A DNA stretch of 43,855 bases from a gamma proteobacterium HTCC2207 (GTDB lineage Bacteria > Pseudomonadota > Gammaproteobacteria > Pseudomonadales > Porticoccaceae): positions 1 to 43,855 of the forward strand of contig CAJJAS010000097.1 in the NCBI GenBank assembly GCA_905182245.1, read 5' to 3'. The notes beneath the pieces are model-generated. The model saw only the letters and a list, made by a program, of their open reading frames with translations, was not told the origin of the DNA and did no database searches. Shown here one piece after another: positions 9,314-19,095 of this stretch. Position numbers and translations under genes: made by a program. Position 1 is the first letter of the stretch; every line of letters starts with the position of its first letter.

Positions 9314-9667
9314 ATGAAAGGATTATTGCCAGCACTGCTTGTGGCCCCAATACTACTAATATTAATCGCCCTTGCATCAACAGCTTGGGCACAGAGAGGC
9401 GACACTGTGATTATTGATGTGAGAACGATAGAGGAATGGAACACTGGGCATCTGGCGACAGCTCAACACCTGCAGTTAGAGCTAGTAGGGGACGCCATAG
9501 ATACGCTAGTTTCCGACAAGGAACAGCAGGTTTATCTTTACTGCCGAAGCGGCAATAGATCTGGTCAGGCCAAACTGATAATGGAGCAGCTTGGGTACAG
9601 CAATGTTGTCAATGCTGGAGGCCTGGATGATGCCAGCCAATTACTCGACGTTGCGATTGTTAGATAG
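9314..9667 (+). CDS. Exported rhodanese-like domain protein
   Basis: VIIDVRTIEEWNTGHLATAQHL and active-site loop YLYCRSGNRSGQA. Confidence 0.85.
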   Translation: MKGLLPALLVAPILLILIALASTAWAQRGDTVIIDVRTIEEWNTGHLATAQHLQLELVGDAIDTLVSDKEQQVYLYCRSGNRSGQAKLIMEQLGYSNVVNAGGLDDASQLLDVAIVR

Positions 9668-9741
9668 AGCCCAAGTATGACTAACCAAAAAACTCAAAAC
9701 TACTTATCGCCGCGCTAACAATTCAGCTTTCATATATCGGC

Positions 9742-10074
9742 ATGTCCGTTATGTGGAATCTTATTGGGGTAGGCTTAATGAGCATCGGTCAGCCGCCATT
9801 GGGGAACTCTGCTTCAATAGCCGTTGTTGTGATTATGCTAGCCCTAGCATTAACCCTTGTATTGACCGTCAACCGAGTGCGCTGGCTTTATTCCACCGCA
9901 ACTGGGGTTTTAACTCTGGGCTGCCTAATGGCCCTGTATACGGCTTTCACAGGGGCTGCCGAACTCTGGCCATCAAATTATTTCAGGATATTTGGTGCAC
10001 TGATTAATGTGCTCGGCCTGGCGGGCTTTGGGCTTGCCTGTAAACTAATTATCTCTCAATCAAAACTCAGCTAA
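9742..10074 (+). CDS. Membrane protein (110 aa), unknown
   Basis: Four hydrophobic segments; no family recognised. Confidence 0.55.
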   Translation: MSVMWNLIGVGLMSIGQPPLGNSASIAVVVIMLALALTLVLTVNRVRWLYSTATGVLTLGCLMALYTAFTGAAELWPSNYFRIFGALINVLGLAGFGLACKLIISQSKLS

Positions 10075-10122
10075 TTTATCCAAAACCGCTTTCCCAGGTT
10101 GCAGGGCGAGTGAAAGCCTATT

Positions 10123-10155
10123 TTAAGCCTCAGTTAATTTGCTGAGGCTTTTTTG
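10123..10155 (+). terminator. Rho-independent terminator
   Basis: AAGCCTCAGttaattTGCTGAGGCTTTTTTG. Confidence 0.75.
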
Positions 10156-10310
10156 ATTTTGAGAACAAGCTCATGATAAAACTTAATCGCGGGTAATATT
10201 CTATGCAAGCAGTTTAGAAGGGAGGTAATTCAACTAACCATTTAACTGATAAATCAACCAAATCAACCCAAGGTGAGCAGTATGATCACCATCACGATAA
10301 GGAAATCAAC

Positions 10311-10466
10311 ATGACTAAAAAAGTCCATAAAGAATCCTCAGATGCCATGTCAGAACTTGCATCACGCGCTTTACGAGGGGAAAAACTCACTGATGCTGAG
10401 ATAAAATCTCTGGCTGGATCAGTGCTTTCTCAAGATGAAACTAAAGGTAAAAGAACCTTTAAATGA
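10311..10466 (+). CDS. Small protein (51 aa) with ASRALR...KSLAGSVLSQ motif
   Basis: ATG at 10311 to TGA at 10464-10466: MTKKVHKESSDAMSELASRALRGEKLTDAEIKSLAGSVLSQDETKGKRTFK. Below the track length cut-off. Confidence 0.6.
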   Translation: MTKKVHKESSDAMSELASRALRGEKLTDAEIKSLAGSVLSQDETKGKRTFK

Positions 10467-10480
10467 GTTAAGTTAATCTC

Positions 10481-10627
10481 ATGCCATCAAAAGCAGCGAG
10501 CGCCGTTTCAATGCCCAACTTAAAGCGAGTAAGTCGCAGAATGGTACCAGCTGAGTCGGAGGTAATCTGTGATGCTATTCACAGGAACTATGAGGTGAGG
10601 CGGCTAGTTCAACGTAATATTGAATAA
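10481..10627 (+). CDS. Possible small protein (48 aa) following the 51-aa ORF
   Basis: MPSKAASAVSMPNLKRVSRRMVPAESEVICDAIHRNYEVRRLVQRNIE; begins 14 nt after the preceding stop, same strand. Confidence 0.35.
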   Translation: MPSKAASAVSMPNLKRVSRRMVPAESEVICDAIHRNYEVRRLVQRNIE

Positions 10628-10708
10628 ATATAGCGCCTAAATTGAAGGGTTTTGTGTTACTTACGGAGGTTATTACTTGCTAGGAACAGAGCGTATCTAG
10701 CTTTCGGT

Positions 10709-11755
10709 TTAAACCTCTAGAGCTTCAGGCTCAGGTTCTGGCGCGCCGCCCAGCATAATACTAATCCAACGAGATTCTGGCTGATTTTCCAGGGCAATTT
10801 TAATCATAATAGTCAGGGGAATAGACAGGAGCATCCCCACAGGGCCTAGCACCCAGCCCCAGAGTACCAATGATACAAACACGACCAGTGGTGAGAGGTT
10901 CAATCCTCTACCCATCCAGCGCGGCTCAATCGCGTTACCCATAACCAGATTAACGACCACAAAGCCGCCCAGAGTAAGGCCTGCATGTAAAACGCCGAGC
11001 TGTACCAATGCCAACAGCACCGCGGGAACAGCCGCAATAAACGAGCCTACCGTGGGGATAAAGTTAAGTAAAAAGGCCAGTAAGCCCCATAAAATCGCGT
11101 AATCGACACCGAGAATCCACAGCCAGATAAAAATAATCAGGCCTGTGAGCAAGCTAATAGCCGCCTTAATCGCCAAATAGCTGTGCACACTGTCAGAGAA
11201 CTTGGCTAACCATGCCTGCGAGACATCGTTACCTCGAGCTAGGCGCAGCTTCTCACCAAACCCCATATTCTCTGCAAGAATAAAAATTACCGTCAGCAGA
11301 ATCATCACTGCATTGGTCATAACATTGCCAAACGAGGCCAGAGTACTGCCGACCAGCTTCATCACGGCACCAGGATCAAAGCTACTCTGCCATTGCTGAG
11401 CATCTATCTCGACACCACGCACCATTAACCACTGCTGCACGCCCGTGCTCATGGCCGACAGTTTGTCCGAGTAAATGGGAATATCCTGACGAAAGTCGGT
11501 GAGTGATGAGCCAATCACCGCGGCCAGAATCAGGCCTACCAATAAGATCAGCATGACTACCAGCACAATCGCCACACCACTGGGGATGCGGAAGCTTTTT
11601 AACCAAGCCAGTACTGGAGAAACAATCATGGCGATAAACACCGCCAATAAAAATGGCACCAGGAGTGGTCCCGCCATTTTTAACCCAGACACAACAATTA
11701 CAAAGGCGGCAAAAACCACCAAAAATCGGGCAATAGAAGATGTGTTCTCGGTCAT
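10709..11755 (-). CDS. AI-2E family transporter (PerM/YdiK-like)
   Basis: Multiple TM segments; FLLNFIPTVGSFIAAVPAVLLALVQLG and GMLLSIPLTIMIKIALE are typical. Confidence 0.9.
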   Translation of the reverse strand: MTENTSSIARFLVVFAAFVIVVSGLKMAGPLLVPFLLAVFIAMIVSPVLAWLKSFRIPSGVAIVLVVMLILLVGLILAAVIGSSLTDFRQDIPIYSDKLSAMSTGVQQWLMVRGVEIDAQQWQSSFDPGAVMKLVGSTLASFGNVMTNAVMILLTVIFILAENMGFGEKLRLARGNDVSQAWLAKFSDSVHSYLAIKAAISLLTGLIIFIWLWILGVDYAILWGLLAFLLNFIPTVGSFIAAVPAVLLALVQLGVLHAGLTLGGFVVVNLVMGNAIEPRWMGRGLNLSPLVVFVSLVLWGWVLGPVGMLLSIPLTIMIKIALENQPESRWISIMLGGAPEPEPEALEV

Positions 11756-11787
11756 TGGGTCTACCTCTAATTGTTACTGCGATAAAA

Positions 11788-11864
11788 GCACTTCATTAAA
11801 AGTGCCTATTCTATGGTGCTTATTCTAAAGTACTTGCTCTAGAGTACTTATTCTAAGGTACTTA
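11788..11864. repeat. Imperfect 14-bp tandem repeat, 4 clear units plus degenerate or partial flanks
   Basis: GTGCCTATTCTATG/GTGCTTATTCTAAA/GTACTTGCTCTAGA/GTACTTATTCTAAG/GTACTTA (11802-11864); degenerate unit GCACTTCATTAAAA at 11788-11801. Confidence 0.85.
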
Positions 11865-12186
11865 GCTGATTGAGTATTTGCCGTAACTCTCGACGACCGG
11901 CGGGGGAAAACCTCACCAGCCCATGCTCTGCAGTCATTTCACTGACCTCTAACATAGCACATTGAATCCGGATTTTATCCAGCTCTGAGCTCTGTCGAAT
12001 GGGCATACCCACAAAAACATCCCAATCCGTGGTGCTGGCGGTTTCTGCCAGCACAGATTCTAACAGGCGTTGAATATTAATCGCTTCAACACGATAAATC
12101 GGCAGTCCCACATAGCGAAAAACCAATAGCGCCAACATCACTACAACAAAGGTCAGAGCAACGGTAATTATAAAATTCACGAGCAT
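11848..12186 (-). CDS. Small membrane-anchored hypothetical protein (112 aa)
   Basis: N-terminal TM segment FIITVALTFVVVMLALLVFRYVGL followed by a soluble domain; packed against the TSUP gene. Confidence 0.6.
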   Translation of the reverse strand: MLVNFIITVALTFVVVMLALLVFRYVGLPIYRVEAINIQRLLESVLAETASTTDWDVFVGMPIRQSSELDKIRIQCAMLEVSEMTAEHGLVRFSPAGRRELRQILNQLSTLE

Positions 12187-12194
12187 GCCTCCGA

Positions 12195-12959
12195 TTAGGG
12201 AAAGAACAGTAACTTAAGCGCCATTAACAATGTAATCACCGTGATAATCGGCTGCACAAAACCCGCCCCACGCTTCATAACAAGATTAGAACCCAATCGT
12301 GCACCTATTACCTGAACCACTGACATTCCTATGGCCAGCTGCCAAATCACATAGCCGCTAAATACAAATATAAGTGCCGAGGTGCCATTGACCGCCAAGA
12401 TCATCAACTTGGTTTCTGCGGTTGCCTTAACCAGATTATGACCCAGCAACCAGACAAACAAAAACGGCATAATCGAACCCATGCCCGGGCCAAAAAACCC
12501 CCCATAAAACCCCATACCCAAAGCTGCGGTGCAGGCAAACCATCTCTGGCTAATTTTTTGTGGGTGATCTGCTTCACTAATCTTAGGAGAGAATAAAAAA
12601 TACAACGCAATGGCTAACAGCAGAAAAGGAATGAGCTTGGTCAAGGTTGCACCGTCGAGACTCTGTACCAGAAAAGTGCCCGCTACAGACCCCAGCACCG
12701 CCATAGCAACGGCACCGTAAAGCGGCTTAATATCAAGATGACCTTTACGGAAGAAATTCCAGGCCGACGAAAGAGTGCCCAGTGAGCTTTGCACCTTATT
12801 GGTGGCCAATGCATTTAATGGCGGCAATCCAACCCAGAGTAGAGCGGGTAATGTAAGAATACCGCCAGAGCCCGCAATCGACGAAATAAGGCCCGCAAAA
12901 AAAGCCACGCCAATAAGAATAATCTGATTATTTAAGGCTATTTCCATATAAGTAAGCAC
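12195..12959 (-). CDS. TSUP family transporter (TauE/SafE-like)
   Basis: FFAGLISSIAGSGGILTLPALLWVGLPPLNALATNKVQS and GFYGGFFGPGMGSIMPFLFVWLLG. Confidence 0.92.
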   Translation of the reverse strand: MLTYMEIALNNQIILIGVAFFAGLISSIAGSGGILTLPALLWVGLPPLNALATNKVQSSLGTLSSAWNFFRKGHLDIKPLYGAVAMAVLGSVAGTFLVQSLDGATLTKLIPFLLLAIALYFLFSPKISEADHPQKISQRWFACTAALGMGFYGGFFGPGMGSIMPFLFVWLLGHNLVKATAETKLMILAVNGTSALIFVFSGYVIWQLAIGMSVVQVIGARLGSNLVMKRGAGFVQPIITVITLLMALKLLFFP

Positions 12960-12971
12960 ATACTAACTTAA

Positions 12972-13580
12972 TTAAAATTGATCGGGATATCTGCCTTTGA
13001 ACTGACCGTAGTATTTAATAATGGCGGCCACATCAGCTTCATTATCACCGGTAGGCTCAAACATATCGCCCAATACAATACGCTTATTAGGGAAGTCTAA
13101 TGCACCCATTTGAATCTTGCAGTTGTTCTCTTTGGCGATACGTAAAAAGCCCGTTTTCCACTTCTTTGATTTTTTACGGGTACCCTCAGGGGCCACCACA
13201 ATAATCACGCCTTTATCTTTTTTAACCATCTCATTAACGTAGCCCATTACCGCTTCAGGCTTGTCGCGATTGACGGGGATACCGCCCAGCCAGCGCATAA
13301 ACCAAGCGAAACCAGGGAAGAAAATTGTGTGTTTTCCCAACCAGCGCACACGGGCATTGATACCTAATACGGCAGTTATGCCATACACAAAATCCCAGTT
13401 ACTGGTGTGGGGTGCGGCCACAATCAGTAACCGTTCGGCGTCTGCAATTGAGCCTTCAAGGCTCCAGCCAATAACGCTACGATAAAAGGTACGACCAAAC
13501 CAACGCGTAAGTGCACTGCGATTAGTCCGCAAATGTTCGGGACACTGGTCTTGGGATACGGGAACTATCGTTTTACTCAT
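12972..13580 (-). CDS. 1-acyl-sn-glycerol-3-phosphate acyltransferase family protein
   Basis: APHTSNWDFVYG (H-x4-D), GIPVNRDKPEAV, VAPEGTRKKSKKWKTGFLRIA. Confidence 0.88.
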   Translation of the reverse strand: MSKTIVPVSQDQCPEHLRTNRSALTRWFGRTFYRSVIGWSLEGSIADAERLLIVAAPHTSNWDFVYGITAVLGINARVRWLGKHTIFFPGFAWFMRWLGGIPVNRDKPEAVMGYVNEMVKKDKGVIIVVAPEGTRKKSKKWKTGFLRIAKENNCKIQMGALDFPNKRIVLGDMFEPTGDNEADVAAIIKYYGQFKGRYPDQF

Positions 13581-13635
13581 GCCTTGCCTCTTATAAGAGT
13601 TCTTGTTGTTATTGCTTAATCAATGTTTACAAACA

Positions 13636-15222
13636 CTAGTGCTCTCTTGTTGCTCGAAAGGCTATCTCGGGATGCCGCTCTGTCGCCAGCGACAAATTAA
13701 CCCGAGTGGGTGCCAGATAGGTCAAATGACCACCGCCATCCAATGCCAGATTATCTTCAGCCTTATTTCTGAATGCCTCGAGTATTTTTCGATCGTCGCA
13801 TTCGGTCCAGCGAGCAGCATGAACATTAACCGCCTCATAAATAGCATCTACGCCGTATTCTTCGCGAAGACGATAGGCCACAACATCAAACTGCAGCTGA
13901 CCCACCGCGCCCACAATCACGTCATTATTGCGGAAGGGGAAAAACACCTGAGTGCTACCCTCTTCTGATAGCTGACGAATGCCGTTTTGCAGCTGCTTGG
14001 CTTTTAAAGGATCTTTTAAGCGAATACGCTTGAATAATTCCGGTGCAAAGTGAGGAATACCACTGAACTTGAGTGCTTCACCATCAGTAAAGGTGTCGCC
14101 AATCTGAATAGAGCCATGATTGTGTAGGCCAATAATATCGCCAGCCACCGCCTCTTCTACAGAGATTCGTTCACCCGCTTTAAAGCTAAAGGCATCGGAG
14201 ACACGCATATCTTTGCCTGTGCGCACATGTTTCATCTTCATACCTTTGGTGTATTTACCCGAGCAAATACGTAAAAAGGCGATGCGATCCCGGTGTTTAG
14301 GATCCATGTTGGCCTGTATCTTAAACACAAAGCCACTAAAATTAGCTTCGCTAGCCACTACTTCCCGGTCTAGGGTCTGGCGCGGTTGAGGCTCGGGAGC
14401 CCAGCGCACAAAGTCATTAAGCATCTCGCGAATACCAAAGTTGCCCATGGCCGTGCCGAAAAATACCGGTGCTAGCTGCCCAGACAGAAATTCATCCATA
14501 TCAAACAGATTAGTCGCGCCCTTCACTAGCTCTAATTCTTCAAGTACATCATCCACATAGGCTCCCAGCGCTTCTCGGGCCTCTGGAGACTCTAGGCCTT
14601 TAATCTGGATATCATCCGATAAGGTATGCCCCTTACCCTGGACATAGACATGAATAGTGTCGGTATAGAAGTTGTAGACCCCACGGAACTCACGGCCCAT
14701 GCCAATAGGCCAGTTAATCGGTGCCGCTTTAATCTTGAGTACGCTTTCAATTTCATCAAGCAAGTCAATAGGATCGCGAATATCACGATCCATCTTGTTT
14801 ACAAAAGTCAGTATGGGCGTATCCCGCAAACGGCATACATCCATTAGCTTAATAGTTCGTGCTTCCACACCTTTGGCGCCATCAATTACCATTAATGATG
14901 AATCCACAGCGGTTAGCGTGCGATATGTGTCTTCAGAGAAATCTTCGTGACCTGGCGTGTCCAGTAGATTGACCATGCAATCGTTGTAGGGGAACTGCAT
15001 CACCGACGAGGTAACCGAAATACCCCGCTCTTTCTCCATGGCCATCCAGTCGGAGGTCGCATGGCGATCACTCTTGCGACCCTTTACGGTGCCCGCCACC
15101 TGAATCAGGTTGCCTAACAGCAACAGTTTTTCCGTGATCGTGGTTTTACCCGCATCTGGGTGAGAGATGATCGCAAACGTGCGTCTCTTGTTAATTTCTT
15201 TGACAAAATTACTGTCTGACAT
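13636..15222 (-). CDS. prfC: Peptide chain release factor 3
   Basis: [52 protein letters not shown]. Start at MSDSNF (15222) preferred over 15309. Confidence 0.97.
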   Translation of the reverse strand: MSDSNFVKEINKRRTFAIISHPDAGKTTITEKLLLLGNLIQVAGTVKGRKSDRHATSDWMAMEKERGISVTSSVMQFPYNDCMVNLLDTPGHEDFSEDTYRTLTAVDSSLMVIDGAKGVEARTIKLMDVCRLRDTPILTFVNKMDRDIRDPIDLLDEIESVLKIKAAPINWPIGMGREFRGVYNFYTDTIHVYVQGKGHTLSDDIQIKGLESPEAREALGAYVDDVLEELELVKGATNLFDMDEFLSGQLAPVFFGTAMGNFGIREMLNDFVRWAPEPQPRQTLDREVVASEANFSGFVFKIQANMDPKHRDRIAFLRICSGKYTKGMKMKHVRTGKDMRVSDAFSFKAGERISVEEAVAGDIIGLHNHGSIQIGDTFTDGEALKFSGIPHFAPELFKRIRLKDPLKAKQLQNGIRQLSEEGSTQVFFPFRNNDVIVGAVGQLQFDVVAYRLREEYGVDAIYEAVNVHAARWTECDDRKILEAFRNKAEDNLALDGGGHLTYLAPTRVNLSLATERHPEIAFRATREH

Positions 15223-15575
15223 ACTTACACTCTGTAATGTGTACACCGCCATGTGCACAAAAATTCTGGCTTGCGTTAAACTGGGACCTAAATTATCCCG
15301 ATAGCGCAAAAGCTGAGTATTCTACTCAAAATCATGGCTTATGCCCCGACAAATTCTAGCAATGCCCCGTAATCATGTCCGTCAGCAGCTCGTAGCGCCG
15401 TAATATACTGATTTCGGCGCCTATTCATGTTTTTTAAGGCATAGCCTCCAGCCCAATCGATTTCCTCTTCATTCATGAGCTTGGTCGAAGAAGTTTATCT
15501 GACCTAACAACTTTCAATATTTAGCATTCGCCCCGACACCCAATAGTACATTGTCCAGACAAAGAGCACCTGACT

Positions 15576-15630
15576 TGAGAGCCCTCGGCTGGAGCGCTCG
15601 CACGGTTATTATCAAATCGGGAGGCTCTCA
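15576..15630 (+). promoter_or_regulatory. Inverted repeat TGAGAGCC ... GGCTCTCA covering the GGGAGG upstream of a small ORF
   Basis: Arms 15576-15583 and 15623-15630 perfectly complementary (8 bp), extendable by 3 bp with a bulged A; overlaps the possible Shine-Dalgarno. Confidence 0.4.
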
Positions 15631-15636
15631 CCATCT

Positions 15637-15789
15637 ATGCAGCAACCGCCAGCTCCTAAAGCCATCCATGGCGGCCTTCTTAGCGTATACCAACGCATTC
15701 AACAGGCAATTAGATTTGGCGATTCGGTTCTCTTGCAGTATCGTCTCGCCATTAAGCGCCATCACCCAGTTTTAGGAGCAACTCCATGA
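15637..15789 (+). CDS. Possible small protein (50 aa) translationally coupled to hemH
   Basis: MQQPPAPKAIHGGLLSVYQRIQQAIRFGDSVLLQYRLAIKRHHPVLGATP; stop TGA overlaps the hemH ATG (ATGA at 15786-15789). Not in the track because of length. Confidence 0.45.
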   Translation: MQQPPAPKAIHGGLLSVYQRIQQAIRFGDSVLLQYRLAIKRHHPVLGATP

Positions 15790-16799
15790 AGTACCAAGGC
15801 CAAACAGAATACGACCACAAAGGTCCTTCACCGCGCCGAGGTGTGTTGCTGTGTAATCTGGGTACGCCAGATGCCCCCAAAACTGCTGAGTTGCGCCGTT
15901 ACCTCAAAGAGTTTCTAAGCGACCCCCGTGTTGTTGAGGTTCCTCGCCTGCTATGGTGGATGATTCTCAACCTCGTTATTTTACGCATTCGCCCGCGTCG
16001 TTCAGCCAAGCTATATGCCAGCGTGTGGTCTGAAGGGGGCTCACCCCTAATGGTGCACAGCAAGGCCCAGGTCGCCGGTGTTAAGAAAATTCTCGACAAA
16101 AAATTCAATGATGACGTGCCTGTGGTATTGGGCATGCGTTATGGCAACCCCTCCATGGAATCGGCGATTGCTGAGTTAACGGCTCAGAATGTACGTGATA
16201 TTACCGTCCTGCCCCTCTACCCCCAGTATTCCGGTGCAACTACAGGCTCTACTTTCGATGCGGTAGCCCAGACCTTTACTAAAACTCGCTGGGTACCTGA
16301 GTTACATTTCATTGGTGGCTATCAGCAGTCTGAGCTTTATATTGATGCTCTGTGCGGCACTATTCGCAAGCATATTGCTGAGCATGGTCAGCCTGATAAG
16401 TTGATGTTTTCATACCATGGCACCCCCCAGAGATATCTCAATAAGGGTGACCCCTATCACTGCTTCTGCCATCAAACGACTCGACTGGTGCGAGAGCGTA
16501 TGGGCTTAGATGAAGATCAGGTGATGACTACCTTCCAGTCTCGCTTTGGTCGTGAGCCCTGGCTGCAGCCTTACACGGACAAAACCCTTGAGGCTATGCC
16601 CGGCGATGGGGTCAAACATGTGGCAGTTATTTGCCCAGGCTTTTCGTCTGACTGTCTTGAAACTATCGAAGAGATCAATATGGAAGCTCGCGAGAGTTTT
16701 ATTGAGCATGGCGGGGAGACATTCCACTATATTCCCTGCTTGAATGATAATCCTGCCCATCTTGAAGCACTGGCCGAGATTGTTAGTAAGTATTTGTAA
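15786..16799 (+). CDS. hemH: Ferrochelatase
   Basis: GVLLCNLGTPDAPKTAELRRYLKEFLSDPRVVEVPR, LPLYPQYSGATTGS, FSYHGTPQRYLNKGDPYHCFCHQT. Confidence 0.97.
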   Translation: MKYQGQTEYDHKGPSPRRGVLLCNLGTPDAPKTAELRRYLKEFLSDPRVVEVPRLLWWMILNLVILRIRPRRSAKLYASVWSEGGSPLMVHSKAQVAGVKKILDKKFNDDVPVVLGMRYGNPSMESAIAELTAQNVRDITVLPLYPQYSGATTGSTFDAVAQTFTKTRWVPELHFIGGYQQSELYIDALCGTIRKHIAEHGQPDKLMFSYHGTPQRYLNKGDPYHCFCHQTTRLVRERMGLDEDQVMTTFQSRFGREPWLQPYTDKTLEAMPGDGVKHVAVICPGFSSDCLETIEEINMEARESFIEHGGETFHYIPCLNDNPAHLEALAEIVSKYL

Positions 16800-16860
16800 G
16801 GCACAAAACGTCAACGAAATACTAACTAAAAGAAATAGTAGGCCCAAAGGCTGCTGCGGG

Positions 16861-17691
16861 TTAACCCTCAGCAGCTAACCAACTCTGCAACACCTCTGCA
16901 CAGCTCCCGCCTATTTTAAGTGTCGCGATGTCATCTGCTCTTGTTTTGCCTGCATTAAGCAGCACAATAGGTTTGCCTTGCTGCTGTGCCCAGAGACAAA
17001 AACGGTACCCCGAATAGGTCATCAATGACGAGCCTGCCACCACCAAGCCATTCGCTTGCCGCAATTTCTGCTCGGCCAACAACAGCCTATCTTTAGGGAC
17101 TGAGTCTCCATAAAAGACCGCATCTGGTTTAAGTATGCCGCCGCAGTGCTCGCAGTCAGGCACCTGCATATCAGAATAATCAAGATGATCGATATCTGCA
17201 TCACCGTCTGGCGCTATGCCACCGGCCAGTAAAGCGTATTCAGGATTCTGCGTCTCCAGCCAGGTTTGTAGCGATGCCCTTGAGTATTTGTGTCCGCAAG
17301 CCATACAGGAAACACTGTCGACCCGACCGTGGAGGTCTATCACAGCCTTGCTACCAGCGCGCTGATGAAGGCCATCGACATTCTGTGTTACCAAACAGGA
17401 GACCAGCCCCAACTGCTGCAACTTAACCAGCGCCAGATGCGCGGAATTGGGCTGGGCATCGATCATAAAACGCCAACCCACCATATTGCGTGACCAAAAA
17501 CGCCGCCTTGAGCTCTGCTCTGCCATAAATTCCTGATGAGTCACTGGCGGTTTACGCTGCCAGATCCCGTCGCTATTGCGATAGGTAGGCACGCCAGATG
17601 CAGCACTAACGCCTGCACCGGTCAGTACAAACCAGTCTTTATGGGCACTTAGCAGCGAAATAATGGCCTGCACATTGGCATCCTTTTGCAA
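16861..17691 (-). CDS. NAD-dependent protein deacylase, Sir2 family
   Basis: FVLTGAGVSAASGVPTYR, TQNVDGLHQRAG, LHGRVDSVSCMACG, Cys4 zinc site, GSSLMTYSGYR. Confidence 0.93.
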   Translation of the reverse strand: MQKDANVQAIISLLSAHKDWFVLTGAGVSAASGVPTYRNSDGIWQRKPPVTHQEFMAEQSSRRRFWSRNMVGWRFMIDAQPNSAHLALVKLQQLGLVSCLVTQNVDGLHQRAGSKAVIDLHGRVDSVSCMACGHKYSRASLQTWLETQNPEYALLAGGIAPDGDADIDHLDYSDMQVPDCEHCGGILKPDAVFYGDSVPKDRLLLAEQKLRQANGLVVAGSSLMTYSGYRFCLWAQQQGKPIVLLNAGKTRADDIATLKIGGSCAEVLQSWLAAEG

Positions 17692-17838
17692 TATTTGGAG
17701 TTTTTATACGTTCACCTAAGGGAAATTGGCTGGATACCACTGAAAATAGGGAATTATGCCGTTGCAGCCCGTATAATGGCGGTTTTTTATAATCGTGATT
17801 GTAACCAATTACGCTTGGCGCAAAGTTAAGATTTATCT

Positions 17839-19095
17839 ATGGATATTAAAGCTTATATGCAGGACCTCGGCATTGCCGCCCGCAAGTCTTCTCGGGTGCT
17901 TGCGCGAGCAGGTACTGCCATTAAAAATAATGCACTGCTGGCCATTGCCACTAGGCTTGATGACGGGCGCCATAACCTGTTGGCAGCAAATACTGTAGAC
18001 ATGGAAAATGGTCGTAACAATGGCCTAGACGCTGCCTTGTTAGATAGGCTAGAACTTAACGATGAACGCATTAGCGGCATGATCGAAGGCCTAAAACAGG
18101 TGGCTGCATTACAGGACCCTATTGGCACAATCACCGATATGGGTTTCCGTCCTAGCGGCATCCAGCTCGGAAAAATGCGTGTACCTCTGGGTGTTATCGG
18201 CATTATTTATGAATCTCGCCCCAATGTAACCATCGATGCGGCGAGCCTCTGTCTTAAGTCTGGCAACGCTACTATTTTGCGCGGCGGCAGCGAAGCCATT
18301 TTATCCAATCAGGCCATTGCTGCCTGTATTGCCCAGGGTTTAGCCGATGTTGGGCTGCCTGAAACTGCGGTTCAGGTAATTAACACCACTGATCGCGATG
18401 CGGTAGGCGAGCTGATTACCATGACAGAGCATGTGGACGTGATTGTGCCTCGCGGCGGCAAGAGCTTGATTGCCCGAGTTAGTGCCGATGCCAGGGTGCC
18501 CGTAATCAAACATTTAGACGGCAACTGCCATGTGTATATTGATGATCGCGCCGATCTGAAAAAAGCGCTAGCGATTGCCGACAATGCCAAGACTCATCGC
18601 TATGGTGTCTGCAATGCTATGGAGTCTCTCCTGATTGCTGAGTCTGTTGCACCAAAAATACTGCCGGAGCTGGCAAAGATTTATGCGGAGAAGAATGTTG
18701 AACTGCGCGGCTGTGACAAATCTCGCGATATTATCGAATCGATTATTGAAGCCACTGAGCAGGATTGGGGCGAAGAATATCTGGCGCCTATTTTATCAAT
18801 CAAGATAGTGGCTGGTATTGATGAAGCAATTGAACACATTGCTAAATACAGTTCCCAGCACACCGAAGCGATTGTTACAGAAGACTTTAACCGCGGCCGT
18901 CGCTTTATCGCCGAAGTAGATTCGAGCTCGGTAATCATTAACGCCTCGACGCGCTTTGCGGACGGTTTTGAATATGGCCTAGGTGCCGAGATTGGTATTT
19001 CTACAGACAAGATTCACGCGCGAGGCCCGGTTGGCCTTGAGGGCTTAACTAGCCAGAAGTGGATCGTGTTTGGCGACGGACAGATACGCGAATAA
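17839..19095 (+). CDS. proA: Gamma-glutamyl phosphate reductase
   Basis: [94 protein letters not shown]. Confidence 0.97.
   Translation: MDIKAYMQDLGIAARKSSRVLARAGTAIKNNALLAIATRLDDGRHNLLAANTVDMENGRNNGLDAALLDRLELNDERISGMIEGLKQVAALQDPIGTITDMGFRPSGIQLGKMRVPLGVIGIIYESRPNVTIDAASLCLKSGNATILRGGSEAILSNQAIAACIAQGLADVGLPETAVQVINTTDRDAVGELITMTEHVDVIVPRGGKSLIARVSADARVPVIKHLDGNCHVYIDDRADLKKALAIADNAKTHRYGVCNAMESLLIAESVAPKILPELAKIYAEKNVELRGCDKSRDIIESIIEATEQDWGEEYLAPILSIKIVAGIDEAIEHIAKYSSQHTEAIVTEDFNRGRRFIAEVDSSSVIINASTRFADGFEYGLGAEIGISTDKIHARGPVGLEGLTSQKWIVFGDGQIRE

Noticed and set aside
13603-14950. Plus-strand ORFs within 13603-14950
   Set aside because: All antisense to the well-supported prfC frame.
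15551-15775. ORF 15551..15775 (+)
   Set aside because: Overlaps the 50-aa ORF coupled to hemH in another frame; low-complexity translation without recognisable features.
17772-17777. TATAAT upstream of proA as a promoter
   Set aside because: A -10-like hexamer is present but no convincing -35 at proper spacing; not enough to call.
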